Below, one piece after another: positions 8,453 to 17,454 of a stretch of DNA of 64,000 nucleotides (within the stretch, counting starts at the first letter, position 1; each line of letters begins with the position of its first letter). The stretch lies in the NCBI RefSeq assembly GCF_022678645.1, contig NZ_JALBWV010000008.1, forward strand, positions 1 to 64,000, in the 5' to 3' direction. Origin of the DNA: Saccharopolyspora soli. Lineage in GTDB: Bacteria; Actinomycetota; Actinomycetes; Mycobacteriales; Pseudonocardiaceae. Position numbers and translations under genes: made by a program. Below the pieces are notes generated by a model. That model saw only the letters and a list, made by a program, of their open reading frames with translations. It had not been told where the DNA came from and did no database searches.

Positions 8453-9712
8453 ATGGGCAGCTACTGGCATCCCTTCGCGGACATGGCGTCCATCGCCGAC
8501 ACCGGCGAATTGGTCATCGACTCGGGTGAAGGCGCCTACGTGGTCGACGAATCCGGGCGGCGTTACTTCGACGCGGCGGGTGGGCTCTGGTACTGCAGCG
8601 TTGGATACGGCCGGGCGGAGATCGCCGAAGCCGCCGCGGCGCAAATGCGTCGAATGTCCGCTTATTCCAATTTCGGTGACTTCGCCACCCGCCCGACGCT
8701 GGACCTCGCCGAGCGGGTCGCCGCCCTAGCGCCGGTACCCGATGCCAAGGTGTTCTTCACCAGCGGCGGCTCGGATTCCGTCGACACCGCGGTGAAGCTG
8801 TCGCTGCGCTACTGGGCGGAACGCGGCGAACCGGATCGGAACGTGATCATCGTCCGGGAACACGCGTACCACGGGATGCACGTGGGTGGGACCGGGCTGG
8901 CCGGAATTCCGGACAATCGGACCGGTTACCCCGAACTGTTGCCGAGCGTGGTTCGGGTCGCCTACGACTCGGCGGAAGAACTCGACGCGGAAATCCAGCG
9001 AATCGGACCGAACCGCGTCGCGGCGTTCTTCTGCGAGCCGGTGATCGGTGCGGGCGGTGTTCGGCCGGTGCCGCAGTCCTACCTTACCGCCGCCAGGGAG
9101 GTCTGCCGCCGCACCGGCGTGCTGTTCGTCGCCGACGAAGTGATCTGCGGCTTCGGCCGGTTGGGCGAATGGTTCGCCAGCACCCGGTTCGCCCTCGAAC
9201 CCGACATCATCACCTGCGCCAAGGGGCTCACCTCCGGATACCTGCCGATGGGCGCGGTGATCGTCTCCGGTGCCGTGGCCGAGCCCTTCTTCACCCGTCG
9301 CGGTGTGCTGTGGCGGCACGGGTACACCTATTCCGGCCACGCCACGGCCGCCGCCGTGGCGCTGGCCAATCTGGACATCCTGGAGCGGGAGGGCCTGGTG
9401 GGCCGGGTTGGCGAGCTGGAACAGCAGCTGACCCGGTCCCTCGCACCGCTTGCTGGCCACCGGCTGGTCAACGAAGTGCGTTCCGGTGTCGGGTTGCTCG
9501 CCGCCATCGAACTCGATCCGGCCGCCGTCCAAGCGAAGCCCGGACTTCCCTCGCAGATCATCGCGGAACTCCGCGAACGCGGTGTGGTGACCCGTTTCCT
9601 CGCCGGATCGGCATTGCAGGTGTCACCCGCGTTCGTCACCGACGAAGCCGATTTGAAGATCTTGGCGACCGCGGCGGTGGAGGCGCTGGACGCGGCCGCG
9701 AGCCAGCTCTGA
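8453..9712 (+). CDS. Class III (omega-type) aminotransferase, PLP-dependent
   Basis: 419 residues. The PLP-fold landmarks are present: FTSGGSDSVDTAVKL near residue 105, the cofactor-binding DEVICGFGRLG, and the Schiff-base lysine in ITCAKGLTSGYLPMGA. HPFADM near the start is common in omega-amino acid:pyruvate aminotransferases. ATG 8453 is preferred over TTG 8435, since GGAGG at 8437-8441 lies just ahead of it. It stands at the head of the pxp cluster, so it may transaminate an amine or omega-amino acid linked to lactam breakdown, such as 4-aminobutyrate from pyrrolidone. The substrate is an inference. Confidence 0.9.
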   Translation: MGSYWHPFADMASIADTGELVIDSGEGAYVVDESGRRYFDAAGGLWYCSVGYGRAEIAEAAAAQMRRMSAYSNFGDFATRPTLDLAERVAALAPVPDAKVFFTSGGSDSVDTAVKLSLRYWAERGEPDRNVIIVREHAYHGMHVGGTGLAGIPDNRTGYPELLPSVVRVAYDSAEELDAEIQRIGPNRVAAFFCEPVIGAGGVRPVPQSYLTAAREVCRRTGVLFVADEVICGFGRLGEWFASTRFALEPDIITCAKGLTSGYLPMGAVIVSGAVAEPFFTRRGVLWRHGYTYSGHATAAAVALANLDILEREGLVGRVGELEQQLTRSLAPLAGHRLVNEVRSGVGLLAAIELDPAAVQAKPGLPSQIIAELRERGVVTRFLAGSALQVSPAFVTDEADLKILATAAVEALDAAASQL

Positions 9713-9819
9713 AGCCTGCTGGACAAGCAAATGAATCGACAACGGCGTCGCCACAACGGAAACCGAACCTAGTACTTTCGGCCCGTGCTCCTCGGGTCAG
9801 CGGAAAAAGCGGAGGTAGC

Positions 9820-11517
9820 ATGTCATCCAGCGCCGAAGCGGAAGGACCGGGTACACCACCCCGTTCGAACCTGAAGGCTTCCTTGATCCCCAAGGGCGCG
9901 GAGGCCCGCCGCGAGGCAGCCGAGGACTACGCGCTGCGGAAGGTTCCGGAGCACTGGAAGCGCCCGTCGCTCAGCTTCGCGATGTCGTTGAGCGGCCTGA
10001 CCTCGTCGGTGTTCTTCCTGGCCCTCGGCGGGCAGTTGGCCCTGCTGTTCGGTTTTCCCTCCGCGATGGCCGCCTTCGCCGTCGCCACCGTGCTCGGTTG
10101 GCTCGGCTCCGCGGTGATCGCCCGAGTCACCGCGATGACCGGGCTCGACCTGGATCTGATCACTCGCGGCAGCGGATTCGGTTTCCTCGGCTCCGCGGTC
10201 ACTTCCCTGATCTACGGGCTGAACTGGTTGATGTACGCGGCGATCGAGGCCGCCTACCTCGGCACCGCCCTGCATTCCCAGTGGCCGGTGCTGCCCTCCT
10301 GGGTGTGGTTCTTGATCTGCGCTTCCATCTCGGTGCCGATCTGCTGGTACGGATTCACCCAGAACGACTTCGTGCAGCGCTGGCTGAGCCCGATCTTCGT
10401 GATCGGCCTGTTCTGGCTGCTGATCTCGGGAATCCAGCACGGAACGGCCGAACCTTCCTTCAGCACACCGGGTTTCAGCGTGGTCGGTTTCGCGGGTGCG
10501 CTCGGTGCGCTGCTGCCCAACGTGGTCATCCAGGTGCTCGGCACCGGCGACTTCTCCAGGTTCATCCGCAAGTCCGAAGTGAAACGCGCCATGATCGTGG
10601 GACCGTTCGTGGTCATCGCCGCGGTCTACCTCGTCTCGTTCCCGATCGGCGCGACGCTGGCGCTCTACACCCGAAGCGACAACCCGGGCGACTACATCAA
10701 CGGACTGCTGGGCATGTTCGGCATCATCTGGGTCCTCGCGACCCAGTTGCGCATCAACAACATGAACTACTACAGCGCGTCGCTGTCGCTGGCCAACTTC
10801 GCCGCCCGGATCCTGCACTGGGTGCCCGGTCGGCGGTTCTGGGTCCTGATCACCGGCGTGGTCGCCTTCATCGGCGCTGTCCTCCACGTCGAGGAGCACC
10901 TCGTGTCGGTGGTCAGCTTCATGGGCATCTTCTGCCTGGCCTGGCTCGGTGTGCTGATCGCCGACATCTGCGTGATCAGGCCGAAGCGGCGCGGCACGCT
11001 GCACGTCGAGCACCGTCGCGGATACCTGGCCAGCTGGGGAGTTCCGGCGCTGAGCAGCTTGTTGGTCGGCGCCGCGGTGGGCGCGATCCTGTCGCTGGGT
11101 GGGATTCCGACCACCGAATCCGGTGCGCTGCTCGGTGATGTCGTGGCGTTCGGGGTTGGATTTCTGGGGCCGATCCTGGTGGAGTGGCTCACCGGTAGCC
11201 GCATGGCGCGGCTCGTCCGGCAACCGGATCCGAACTGGATCGACGACCACTCCCGAAACGACGAGGAGCTGGAACGCGACGAGAACATGCTGCCCTGCGG
11301 CAACTGCGGGGAATCTGTCATGCGGCAGGACCTCGTGACCTGCCCGGTCACTGACAGCCACGTGCTGTGCTCTGTGTGCTGCGGCGCGCACCGCACCTGC
11401 GGGGAACGGTGCAAGACCGAGTCGTTCGTGCCGTCCGACGACGAGATCAGGCGGCACCTGGCGGTTGTCGCGGTCACCAACGGTGCCGACCTGAAGGGAT
11501 CCGAGAAGCAGGCGTGA
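9820..11517 (+). CDS. NCS1-like permease with C-terminal cysteine-rich domain
   Basis: 565 residues. About twelve membrane segments (roughly residues 50-460) resemble the NCS1 nucleobase/hydantoin permeases, with GLTSSVFFLALGGQLA and NNMNYYSASLSLANF. A cytoplasmic tail follows with eight cysteines between about residues 492 and 531: PCGNCGE, VTCPV, VLCSVCCGAH and RTCGERCK. This looks like a zinc-binding module, which NCS1 carriers do not normally have. The start has GGAGG at 9811-9815. It sits directly before pxpBCA, so the cargo is likely 5-oxoproline, a hydantoin or a related ring compound. Confidence 0.88.
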   Translation: MSSSAEAEGPGTPPRSNLKASLIPKGAEARREAAEDYALRKVPEHWKRPSLSFAMSLSGLTSSVFFLALGGQLALLFGFPSAMAAFAVATVLGWLGSAVIARVTAMTGLDLDLITRGSGFGFLGSAVTSLIYGLNWLMYAAIEAAYLGTALHSQWPVLPSWVWFLICASISVPICWYGFTQNDFVQRWLSPIFVIGLFWLLISGIQHGTAEPSFSTPGFSVVGFAGALGALLPNVVIQVLGTGDFSRFIRKSEVKRAMIVGPFVVIAAVYLVSFPIGATLALYTRSDNPGDYINGLLGMFGIIWVLATQLRINNMNYYSASLSLANFAARILHWVPGRRFWVLITGVVAFIGAVLHVEEHLVSVVSFMGIFCLAWLGVLIADICVIRPKRRGTLHVEHRRGYLASWGVPALSSLLVGAAVGAILSLGGIPTTESGALLGDVVAFGVGFLGPILVEWLTGSRMARLVRQPDPNWIDDHSRNDEELERDENMLPCGNCGESVMRQDLVTCPVTDSHVLCSVCCGAHRTCGERCKTESFVPSDDEIRRHLAVVAVTNGADLKGSEKQA

Positions 11518-11543
11518 AGCAGCAGGAGAAAGGAGCGGACCGC

Positions 11544-12350
11544 ATGGGCTACGAACGTGCCGTGTTCCGATCGCTCGGTGACCTGGAGTTGGCCGTCGAG
11601 TTCGGTGACCGGATCGATCTCGCCCTGAACTTCCGAGTGCTCGCACTGCAACGCGCGTTGCGGGCGGCCGACGTGGCCGGGGTGCGGGAGACCGTGCCCA
11701 CGCATCGATCGCTGGGCGTGGTCTACGACCCGATGCAGATCCGCCGCCGCGAGCTGGAAGCCGTCATCACCGAACTGGTCGACGACCTCGCCGAACTGAC
11801 CGAGTTCCCCTCCAGGCTGCTGACGATCCCGATCTGGTACGACGATCCGTGGTCCCAGAGCTGCGCGCGGGAACACGGCGTGCCGAACAACATCGAATAC
11901 CTCGCGGAGGCCCACGGCATTTCCGCGGCCGAGGTGATCGCCCGGCACTCCGGTGTGCTGCACTGGGTGTCCGCGGTGGGCTTCCAACCCAGTACCTACC
12001 AGGCCGTGCCGCTGGGCGAGATGCGGTTGTCCGGACCGAAGTACGAGCGGCCTCGCAAGTGGACGGATCCCGGCATCGTGTGCCTGGCCGGGAACATCAC
12101 GTCGTACTACCCGGTGCGCAGTCCCGGTGGCTACCAGTTGCTCGGGCGTACCCCGCTTGACCTGTTCGACCCGCTGCAACGCAACGCGGTGTTCGCCGAC
12201 GGGCCGGTCCTGCCGCGAGTGGGCGACCGGCACCGGTACGTGGCCATCGACGGCGACCAGTACCACGCGATCCGCGCCCAGGTGGAGGATGGCACTTACG
12301 AGTACCAGATCGAGGATGGCGTGCACCGGCTGGAGGAAGACCATGCCTGA
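11544..12350 (+). CDS. pxpB: 5-oxoprolinase subunit PxpB (KipI-like)
   Basis: 268 residues, cyclophilin-like fold of the KipI/PxpB family. Family features: an early LGDLELAVEFGD, mid-protein VPNNIEYLAEAHG, and a C-terminal region with SPGGYQLLGRTPLDLFD. With PxpC it forms the part of ATP-dependent 5-oxoprolinase related to allophanate hydrolase and the urea-carboxylase C-region. ATG 11544 has GGAG upstream; GTG 11514 is in frame but less well placed. Its last bases overlap pxpC by 8 bp. Confidence 0.92.
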   Translation: MGYERAVFRSLGDLELAVEFGDRIDLALNFRVLALQRALRAADVAGVRETVPTHRSLGVVYDPMQIRRRELEAVITELVDDLAELTEFPSRLLTIPIWYDDPWSQSCAREHGVPNNIEYLAEAHGISAAEVIARHSGVLHWVSAVGFQPSTYQAVPLGEMRLSGPKYERPRKWTDPGIVCLAGNITSYYPVRSPGGYQLLGRTPLDLFDPLQRNAVFADGPVLPRVGDRHRYVAIDGDQYHAIRAQVEDGTYEYQIEDGVHRLEEDHA

Positions 12351-13359
12351 CAACGGCAAACTCGAAGTGGTTCGGCCGGGTGTGATGACCACCGTGCAGG
12401 ACCTCGGCCGCGGTGGCTACCTGGCCGAGGGAATCCCGCCGTCGGGCGCCTTCGACGCGACCGCCTTGAAGCTGGCGAATCTGTTGGTGGGCAACGAGGT
12501 GGGGGAGCACGTCCTGGTGGGCGGGGATCCCGGAGCCGCCGGATTGGAGATGGCGCTGCGCGGGCCGCGGCTGAAGGTGCTGTCGGACAGCGTCATCGCG
12601 GTCACCGGTGCGGACCTGCAACCGGCGGTCAACGGCCAACCGATCGACATGTGGACCGCGATCGACGTCCGCGCTGGCGAGGAGATTTCCTTCGGCGTGG
12701 CGCGGCACGGCGTGCGAGCTTATCTCGCGGTGGCGGGCGGAATCGATGTCCCGACGGTCCTCGGCAGCCGCTCGACCAACGTGCGTGCCGGTATCGGTGG
12801 TGTCGAAGGGCGGGCGCTCAAGGCCGGGGACGTCCTGCCCATCGGCACCGGGGGAACTCCGGCAGACCTCGCGGGCCGACGCATCCGCGCGGATCGAATT
12901 CCGGGCTACGGCATACCAGCGGAACTGCGCGTCGTTCTCGGACCGCAGGACCACCTGTTCACCGCGGACAGCGTGCGAACCTTCCTGGACACCGACTGGA
13001 AGCTGTCGACCACATCGGACCGGATGGGCTGTCGGTTCATCGGACCGGCGCTGGACTTCCAGCCCCGGCCGGACTACCTGGTGGAGCAGGCTGGCGCTGA
13101 TCCGTCCAACATCGTCGACGACTCGATCTGCATCGGATCCATCCAGGTGCCCAGCGGGCTGGAACCGATCGTGATGGGTGTGGACGGCCCCAGCCTCGGT
13201 GGCTACGCCAAGATCGCGACCGTGATCAGTCCCGACCTGTCCCGGCTGGCCCAGCTCCGTCCCGGCGAAGTCGCGCGGTTCTGCGCGATCGATCCGGACG
13301 AAGCGCATGAGCTGCATGTTGCCGCCCGCGGCGTGGGCACCGCGGCCGATCTCGCGTGA
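12343..13359 (+). CDS. pxpC: 5-oxoprolinase subunit PxpC (KipA-like)
   Basis: 338 residues of the KipA/PxpC family. It opens with LEVVRPGVMTTVQDLGR, then GIPPSGAFD, and has YLAVAGGIDVPTVLGSRST in the middle and IVMGVDGPSLGGYAKIA late, all typical. It is the partner of PxpB in ATP-driven opening of the 5-oxoproline ring to glutamate. The 8-bp overlap with pxpB and the 18-bp gap to pxpA give the order B-C-A. Confidence 0.93.
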   Translation: MPDNGKLEVVRPGVMTTVQDLGRGGYLAEGIPPSGAFDATALKLANLLVGNEVGEHVLVGGDPGAAGLEMALRGPRLKVLSDSVIAVTGADLQPAVNGQPIDMWTAIDVRAGEEISFGVARHGVRAYLAVAGGIDVPTVLGSRSTNVRAGIGGVEGRALKAGDVLPIGTGGTPADLAGRRIRADRIPGYGIPAELRVVLGPQDHLFTADSVRTFLDTDWKLSTTSDRMGCRFIGPALDFQPRPDYLVEQAGADPSNIVDDSICIGSIQVPSGLEPIVMGVDGPSLGGYAKIATVISPDLSRLAQLRPGEVARFCAIDPDEAHELHVAARGVGTAADLA

Positions 13360-13377
13360 AGATGACCTGGAGGAGTC

Positions 13378-14172
13378 GTGAACTGGAAGATCAACATCAA
13401 CTCCGACATGGGCGAGGGATACGGGCGCTGGCAACTCGGTCCCGACGAAGAGCTGATCTCGCTCGTACCGACCGTGAACATCGCGTGTGGTTTCCACGCT
13501 GGTGACCCGCGCATCATGCACCGGGTCACCGCCGCCGCTGTCGTCGCGGGAGCGGACATCGGTGCACACGTCGCACTGCCGGATCTGCGGGGCTTCGGTC
13601 GCCGCCCGTTGGCCATCGCCCCGGAGGACCTCCGGGATGACGTGCTGTACCAGCTCGGCGCGCTGGACGCCTTCGTCCGGGCTGAGGGTGGTGTGCTGCG
13701 GCACGTGAAGCCGCACGGTTCGCTCTACGCGATGTGCGGGCGGGACGAGGACTACGCGCGGGCGCTGCTGGAAGCGGTCGCCGGTTACAACAAGGATCTC
13801 GTGGTGATCGTGGGGCAGGGCTGGCCGCAGCGGTTGGCCGCCGAGTACGGCTTGACGGTCGTCTACGAGGGATACATCGACCTGGAGTACCAGCCGGACG
13901 GATACCCCAGAGTCGAGTCCGCCAAGTTGCCCTACGACCCGGACGACGTGGTGCGCCGAGCGATCGGCATCGTCAAAGCGCGCAGTGCCAAGGCGTTGGA
14001 CGGTTCGGAACTCGAAATCCTGACGCCCACGCTGTGTCTGCACGGTGACATGCCGAACGTGCTGGAAGTCGCGCACCGGGTGCGCGAGCGGCTCGCCGAG
14101 GAAGAGGTCGAGATCGTCGGTTTGGCCGCTGCGTTGGAGTCCTGGGATCCCGCGTTCACCGGAGCGGACTGA
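13378..14172 (+). CDS. pxpA: 5-oxoprolinase subunit PxpA (LamB/YcsF family)
   Basis: 264 residues of the LamB/YcsF family. Near the N-terminus are ININSDMGEGYGRW and VNIACGFHAGDPRIM, both hallmark stretches, and a conserved VKPHGSLYAM lies near residue 120. It is required with PxpB and PxpC for 5-oxoprolinase activity in characterised bacteria. GTG 13378 follows GGAGG at 13370. The stop overlaps the ATG of the biotin carboxylase gene by one base. Confidence 0.94.
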   Translation: MNWKININSDMGEGYGRWQLGPDEELISLVPTVNIACGFHAGDPRIMHRVTAAAVVAGADIGAHVALPDLRGFGRRPLAIAPEDLRDDVLYQLGALDAFVRAEGGVLRHVKPHGSLYAMCGRDEDYARALLEAVAGYNKDLVVIVGQGWPQRLAAEYGLTVVYEGYIDLEYQPDGYPRVESAKLPYDPDDVVRRAIGIVKARSAKALDGSELEILTPTLCLHGDMPNVLEVAHRVRERLAEEEVEIVGLAAALESWDPAFTGAD

Positions 14173-15515
14173 TGATCGATTCCTTGCTGGTGGCCAACCG
14201 CGGCGAGATCGCTCGACGGATCATCCGCACGGCCAATCGACTGGGAATCCGCACCGTGGCCGTGTATTCGGAGCCCGACGAGAACTTGCCGCACGTGCGC
14301 GAGGCAGACGAGGCCGTACTCCTCGGTCCGGCTCCGCCAGCCGCGTCCTACGCCAACATCACCGCGCTGCTGGACGCGGCGCGGCGCACCGGGAGCCAAG
14401 CGGTGCACCCCGGCTACGGCTTCCTCAGCGAGGACGCCAAGTTCGCGCAGCAAGTGCAGGAGAGCGGACTGCTGTGGATCGGTCCGGACCCCTTCGTCAT
14501 CGAGCAGATGGGCGACAAGGTAAACGCTCGCAACATCGCGATGAGTGCCGGGGTTCCCGTCGCCCGTGGTAGCGTCGAGCCGCCTGGAGACGTCGCGGAG
14601 GCAGCGGCCATCGCCGCCGACATCGGGTATCCGGTGATGCTCAAGGCGGCCGCGGGCGGCGGCGGGACGGGCATCTTGCAGGTCGCCGACGAGGCTGGCT
14701 TGCGGGCCGGGTTCGAGCGGCTGCAAGCCTACGCCGGACGGATGTTCGACAGCCCCAAGCTGATCGTCGAACGGTTCTTCCCGCGCGCCCGCCACGTCGA
14801 GGTCCAGATCCTCGGACTGGCGGATGGGCGGGTCCTGGCACTGGGTGAGCGGAATTGCTCGGTGCAACGACGCAACCAGAAGGTGGTCGAGGAAGCACCG
14901 TCTCCGGGACTTCCCGACGAGTTGCGGCGGCGGATGGTGGCCGCCGCTGTCCGGCTGGGCGAGGCGGTCGGTTACCGCAATGCCGGAACGGTTGAATTCC
15001 TGGTCTCCGGTGCGGAATTCGTCTTCCTGGAGATGAACACCCGGCTGCAGGTCGAACATCCGATCACCGAGCGGGTTTTCGGCGTCGACCTGGTCGAGCA
15101 GCAGCTCCGGATCGCCGCCGGGCTGGCTCCGTCGGTAGACGTGGCGGCGTTGACCCCGGTTGGCCATGCGATCGAACTTCGGGTCAACGCGGAAGATCCG
15201 GTGCGCTTCCTGCCTGGTCCGGGCGCGATCGTCGAATGGCAACAGCCTGCCGACCCCGAGGTGCGGGTGGACGCCGGATACGGACCGGGCACAACCGTGA
15301 CACCGCACTACGACCCGTTGCTGGCGAAGGTGGTGGTGCACGGCGCCGACCGCGCGGAAGCACTGCGGAAGGCCGCCGCAGCGGTGGCTGATTTCCGGAT
15401 CAGCGGACCGAAGCACAATCTGCCCTTCCTGGCCCACCTGCTGGCCACCCCGGAGTTCGCCAGCGGCGATTACGGAACTGACATCGTCACCCGCATCCAG
15501 TCGAAGGAGACGTGA
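14172..15515 (+). CDS. accC: Biotin carboxylase (AccC-like)
   Basis: 447 residues, full length for a biotin carboxylase subunit. The N-terminal LLVANRGEIARRIIRT, the ATP-grasp glycine-rich loop KAAAGGGGTGILQV, and EMNTRLQVEHPITE in the active site are all present. It uses ATP and bicarbonate to carboxylate biotin on the small carrier encoded next. No carboxyltransferase gene is nearby. This supports a role with PxpABC, which resembles the urea/allophanate carboxylase-hydrolase family, more than ordinary acetyl-CoA carboxylase. That role is an inference. Confidence 0.9.
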   Translation: MIDSLLVANRGEIARRIIRTANRLGIRTVAVYSEPDENLPHVREADEAVLLGPAPPAASYANITALLDAARRTGSQAVHPGYGFLSEDAKFAQQVQESGLLWIGPDPFVIEQMGDKVNARNIAMSAGVPVARGSVEPPGDVAEAAAIAADIGYPVMLKAAAGGGGTGILQVADEAGLRAGFERLQAYAGRMFDSPKLIVERFFPRARHVEVQILGLADGRVLALGERNCSVQRRNQKVVEEAPSPGLPDELRRRMVAAAVRLGEAVGYRNAGTVEFLVSGAEFVFLEMNTRLQVEHPITERVFGVDLVEQQLRIAAGLAPSVDVAALTPVGHAIELRVNAEDPVRFLPGPGAIVEWQQPADPEVRVDAGYGPGTTVTPHYDPLLAKVVVHGADRAEALRKAAAAVADFRISGPKHNLPFLAHLLATPEFASGDYGTDIVTRIQSKET

Positions 15516-15736
15516 GCGCCATGACCGAAATCGTCGCCGACATCACGGCAAACGTGTGGAAAGTCGTCGTCAGCACAGGGGAGTCGGTGCAGCCCGGCGA
15601 CACCGTCGCGATCCTGGAATCCATGAAGATGGAAATCCCGGTCGTCGCGGAGGAACCCGGCACCGTGTCGGAGATCAAGGTGACCGAAGGCGGCACGGTC
15701 GACGAAGGCGACGTCATCGCCATCCTGACCGCCTGA
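15512..15736 (+). CDS. Biotin carrier protein (BCCP domain)
   Basis: 74 residues, a single biotinyl domain. The biotin-accepting lysine is in ESMKMEIPV, with the two flanking half-barrels VWKVVVSTGESVQPGD and GTVSEIKVTEGGTVDEGD. GTG 15512 overlaps the biotin carboxylase stop by 4 bp; ATG 15521 is an alternative that gives 71 residues. It is last in the pxp operon and would carry carboxybiotin from the carboxylase to an acceptor enzyme, presumably the Pxp complex. Confidence 0.9.
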   Translation: MSAMTEIVADITANVWKVVVSTGESVQPGDTVAILESMKMEIPVVAEEPGTVSEIKVTEGGTVDEGDVIAILTA

Positions 15737-15824
15737 CCCCTCGCCACTGCCTCCCCGGGTTAGTGCTGGACGACCAAGGTGCGCCGTTGTTCAACGGCCA
15801 TGTGCCGATGAAGTGAGGCGGTCG

Positions 15825-15857
15825 TTCCGATCCGCCGGGTGGTCCGGCGGGTCGGAA
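15825..15857. terminator. Two-way terminator hairpin
   Basis: TTCCGATCCGCCGG, five loop bases, CCGGCGGGTCGGAA: a 14-bp stem with one G-T pair. It separates the pxp operon (plus) from the convergent phoD gene (minus, stop at 15871). Confidence 0.7.
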
Positions 15858-15870
15858 TCGTCGGTGCTGG

Positions 15871-17454
15871 TCAGGCTTTTTGGGCTCCGGGCCTGCCGTT
15901 CTCGACCACGAATGATGCGAACTTCGACTCGGGCGCGTCCGGTGTGCTGACCGTGCTCACCATCCGCAGGTCGGCGGTGAACTCGCCACGGTCGACCTGG
16001 CAGCGGACGTAGCCGCGCCGGTCGCCGTCGAAGAACTTGATGTGCGGGTTGTACTTGATCATCGGCCCGTAGTACGGGCCGTAGACCTCGCCATCGCCGT
16101 TGGAGGAGATGGAGGTGCCGACGAACTCCGTGGCCACCACGGGGGAGGACGGCTGGTCGAAGTCCTGGAGGATGTCGTTGACGAACGTCGAGTGCCAGTC
16201 GCCGGTCACCACCACGGGGTTGCTGACGTCGTGGCGCACCCAGGCGTCGGTGAGCCGGTTGCGCGCGGCGGGGAAGCCGTCCCACGCGTCGTGCCACAGC
16301 CGGTCGCCGTCGGTGCCGTCGTGGTCGAGGCGGGCAAGCATCACGTTGCTGCCCAAGATGTTCCAGGTCGCTTCGGACGCCGCGAGTCCCGAGTAGAGCC
16401 AGCGTTCCTGTTCGAAACCGAGCATCGTGATGTCGGGAGCGTAGGCGGCGGGGCACGCGTCGGCCTCGCCCCAGCCGCACGGCGGCACGCTGCGGTACTG
16501 GCGGCCGTCGACGACGTCGAGCTGGGCGAGATTTCCCCATTGCAGTCGGCGGTAGATGCGCGGCCCACCGGCGCTGTCCGGCCGCGCGGGCGCGCGCACC
16601 GGCTGGTGCTCGTACCAGGCTTGGTAGGCCGCCGCGCGCAGCGCGCTGATGTCGCCAGCCTGTTCCTGCTGGGTGTTGGCGTAGTCGTTCTTCACCTCGT
16701 GGTCGTCCCAGGTGACCAGCCACGGGAAGCGGGCGTGCGCGAGCTGGAGTTCCGGATCGCTCTTGTAGAGCGCGTACTGCATGCGCCAGCGTTCAAGGTC
16801 CTCCGGCGCCTTGCGGAGGACGCCCGGTGTGCCGGTCGCTCGGTAGCCGCCGTCAGCGGGAATGCCGCCCTCGTAGACGTAATCTCCCAGGTGCAGCACG
16901 AGGTCCAGGTCCTCGTCCGCCATGTGGCGGTAGGACGGGTAGTAACCGGCCGCCCAGTCCTGGCAGGAGGCGAAGGCGAAGGCGAGCGAGCCGGTGGTCG
17001 CCTGCGGTGGGGGTGCGGTTCGGGTGCGTCCGACCGGCGAAATGTCGCCGCGGTAGCGGAAGCGGTAGAACCACTCGCGGTCGGGCTGGAGGCCCTCGGC
17101 CTCGACGTGCACCGAGTGCGCCAGCTCGGGCAGCGCCCAGGCGTCGCCGCTGCGCTCGATGCGACTGAACCCCTCGTCGCGGGCGATCTGCCACTCGACG
17201 GGCACCGGCTTCGGCTGCATTCCCCCGCCCGGCACGAACGGGTTCGGCACCAGTCGCGTCCAGAGCACCACGCCGGACGACGTGGGGTCGCCACTCGCGA
17301 CGCCGAGGCGGAACGGGTAGTCGCCGCCATCCGGCCGGGTCGTGGCGGCAGCGGAGCCGACGGGGAGCTGGGCGAGGGCGGCGGCGCTCGCCACGGCGGA
17401 AACGGCGGTGAGGAAGCGACGCCGGTCGACGTCGGCGAAGTTGGCTCTGTTCAC
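15871..17454 (-). CDS. phoD: Alkaline phosphatase D (PhoD), Tat-exported
   Basis: 527 residues. The N-terminus carries a twin-arginine signal DRRRFLTAVSAVAS, an alanine-rich hydrophobic core and a likely cleavage near residue 36. The mature enzyme starts with an Fn3-like domain and continues into the PhoD phosphodiesterase/monoesterase domain, with AFASCQDW, LHLGDYVYEGG and VTWDDHEVKNDYAN supplying metal ligands. It should release phosphate from organic esters outside the cell. It is a single-gene unit; phosphate control would be usual for the family, and a possible weak PHO-type repeat lies upstream. Confidence 0.93.
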   Translation of the reverse strand: MNRANFADVDRRRFLTAVSAVASAAALAQLPVGSAAATTRPDGGDYPFRLGVASGDPTSSGVVLWTRLVPNPFVPGGGMQPKPVPVEWQIARDEGFSRIERSGDAWALPELAHSVHVEAEGLQPDREWFYRFRYRGDISPVGRTRTAPPPQATTGSLAFAFASCQDWAAGYYPSYRHMADEDLDLVLHLGDYVYEGGIPADGGYRATGTPGVLRKAPEDLERWRMQYALYKSDPELQLAHARFPWLVTWDDHEVKNDYANTQQEQAGDISALRAAAYQAWYEHQPVRAPARPDSAGGPRIYRRLQWGNLAQLDVVDGRQYRSVPPCGWGEADACPAAYAPDITMLGFEQERWLYSGLAASEATWNILGSNVMLARLDHDGTDGDRLWHDAWDGFPAARNRLTDAWVRHDVSNPVVVTGDWHSTFVNDILQDFDQPSSPVVATEFVGTSISSNGDGEVYGPYYGPMIKYNPHIKFFDGDRRGYVRCQVDRGEFTADLRMVSTVSTPDAPESKFASFVVENGRPGAQKA

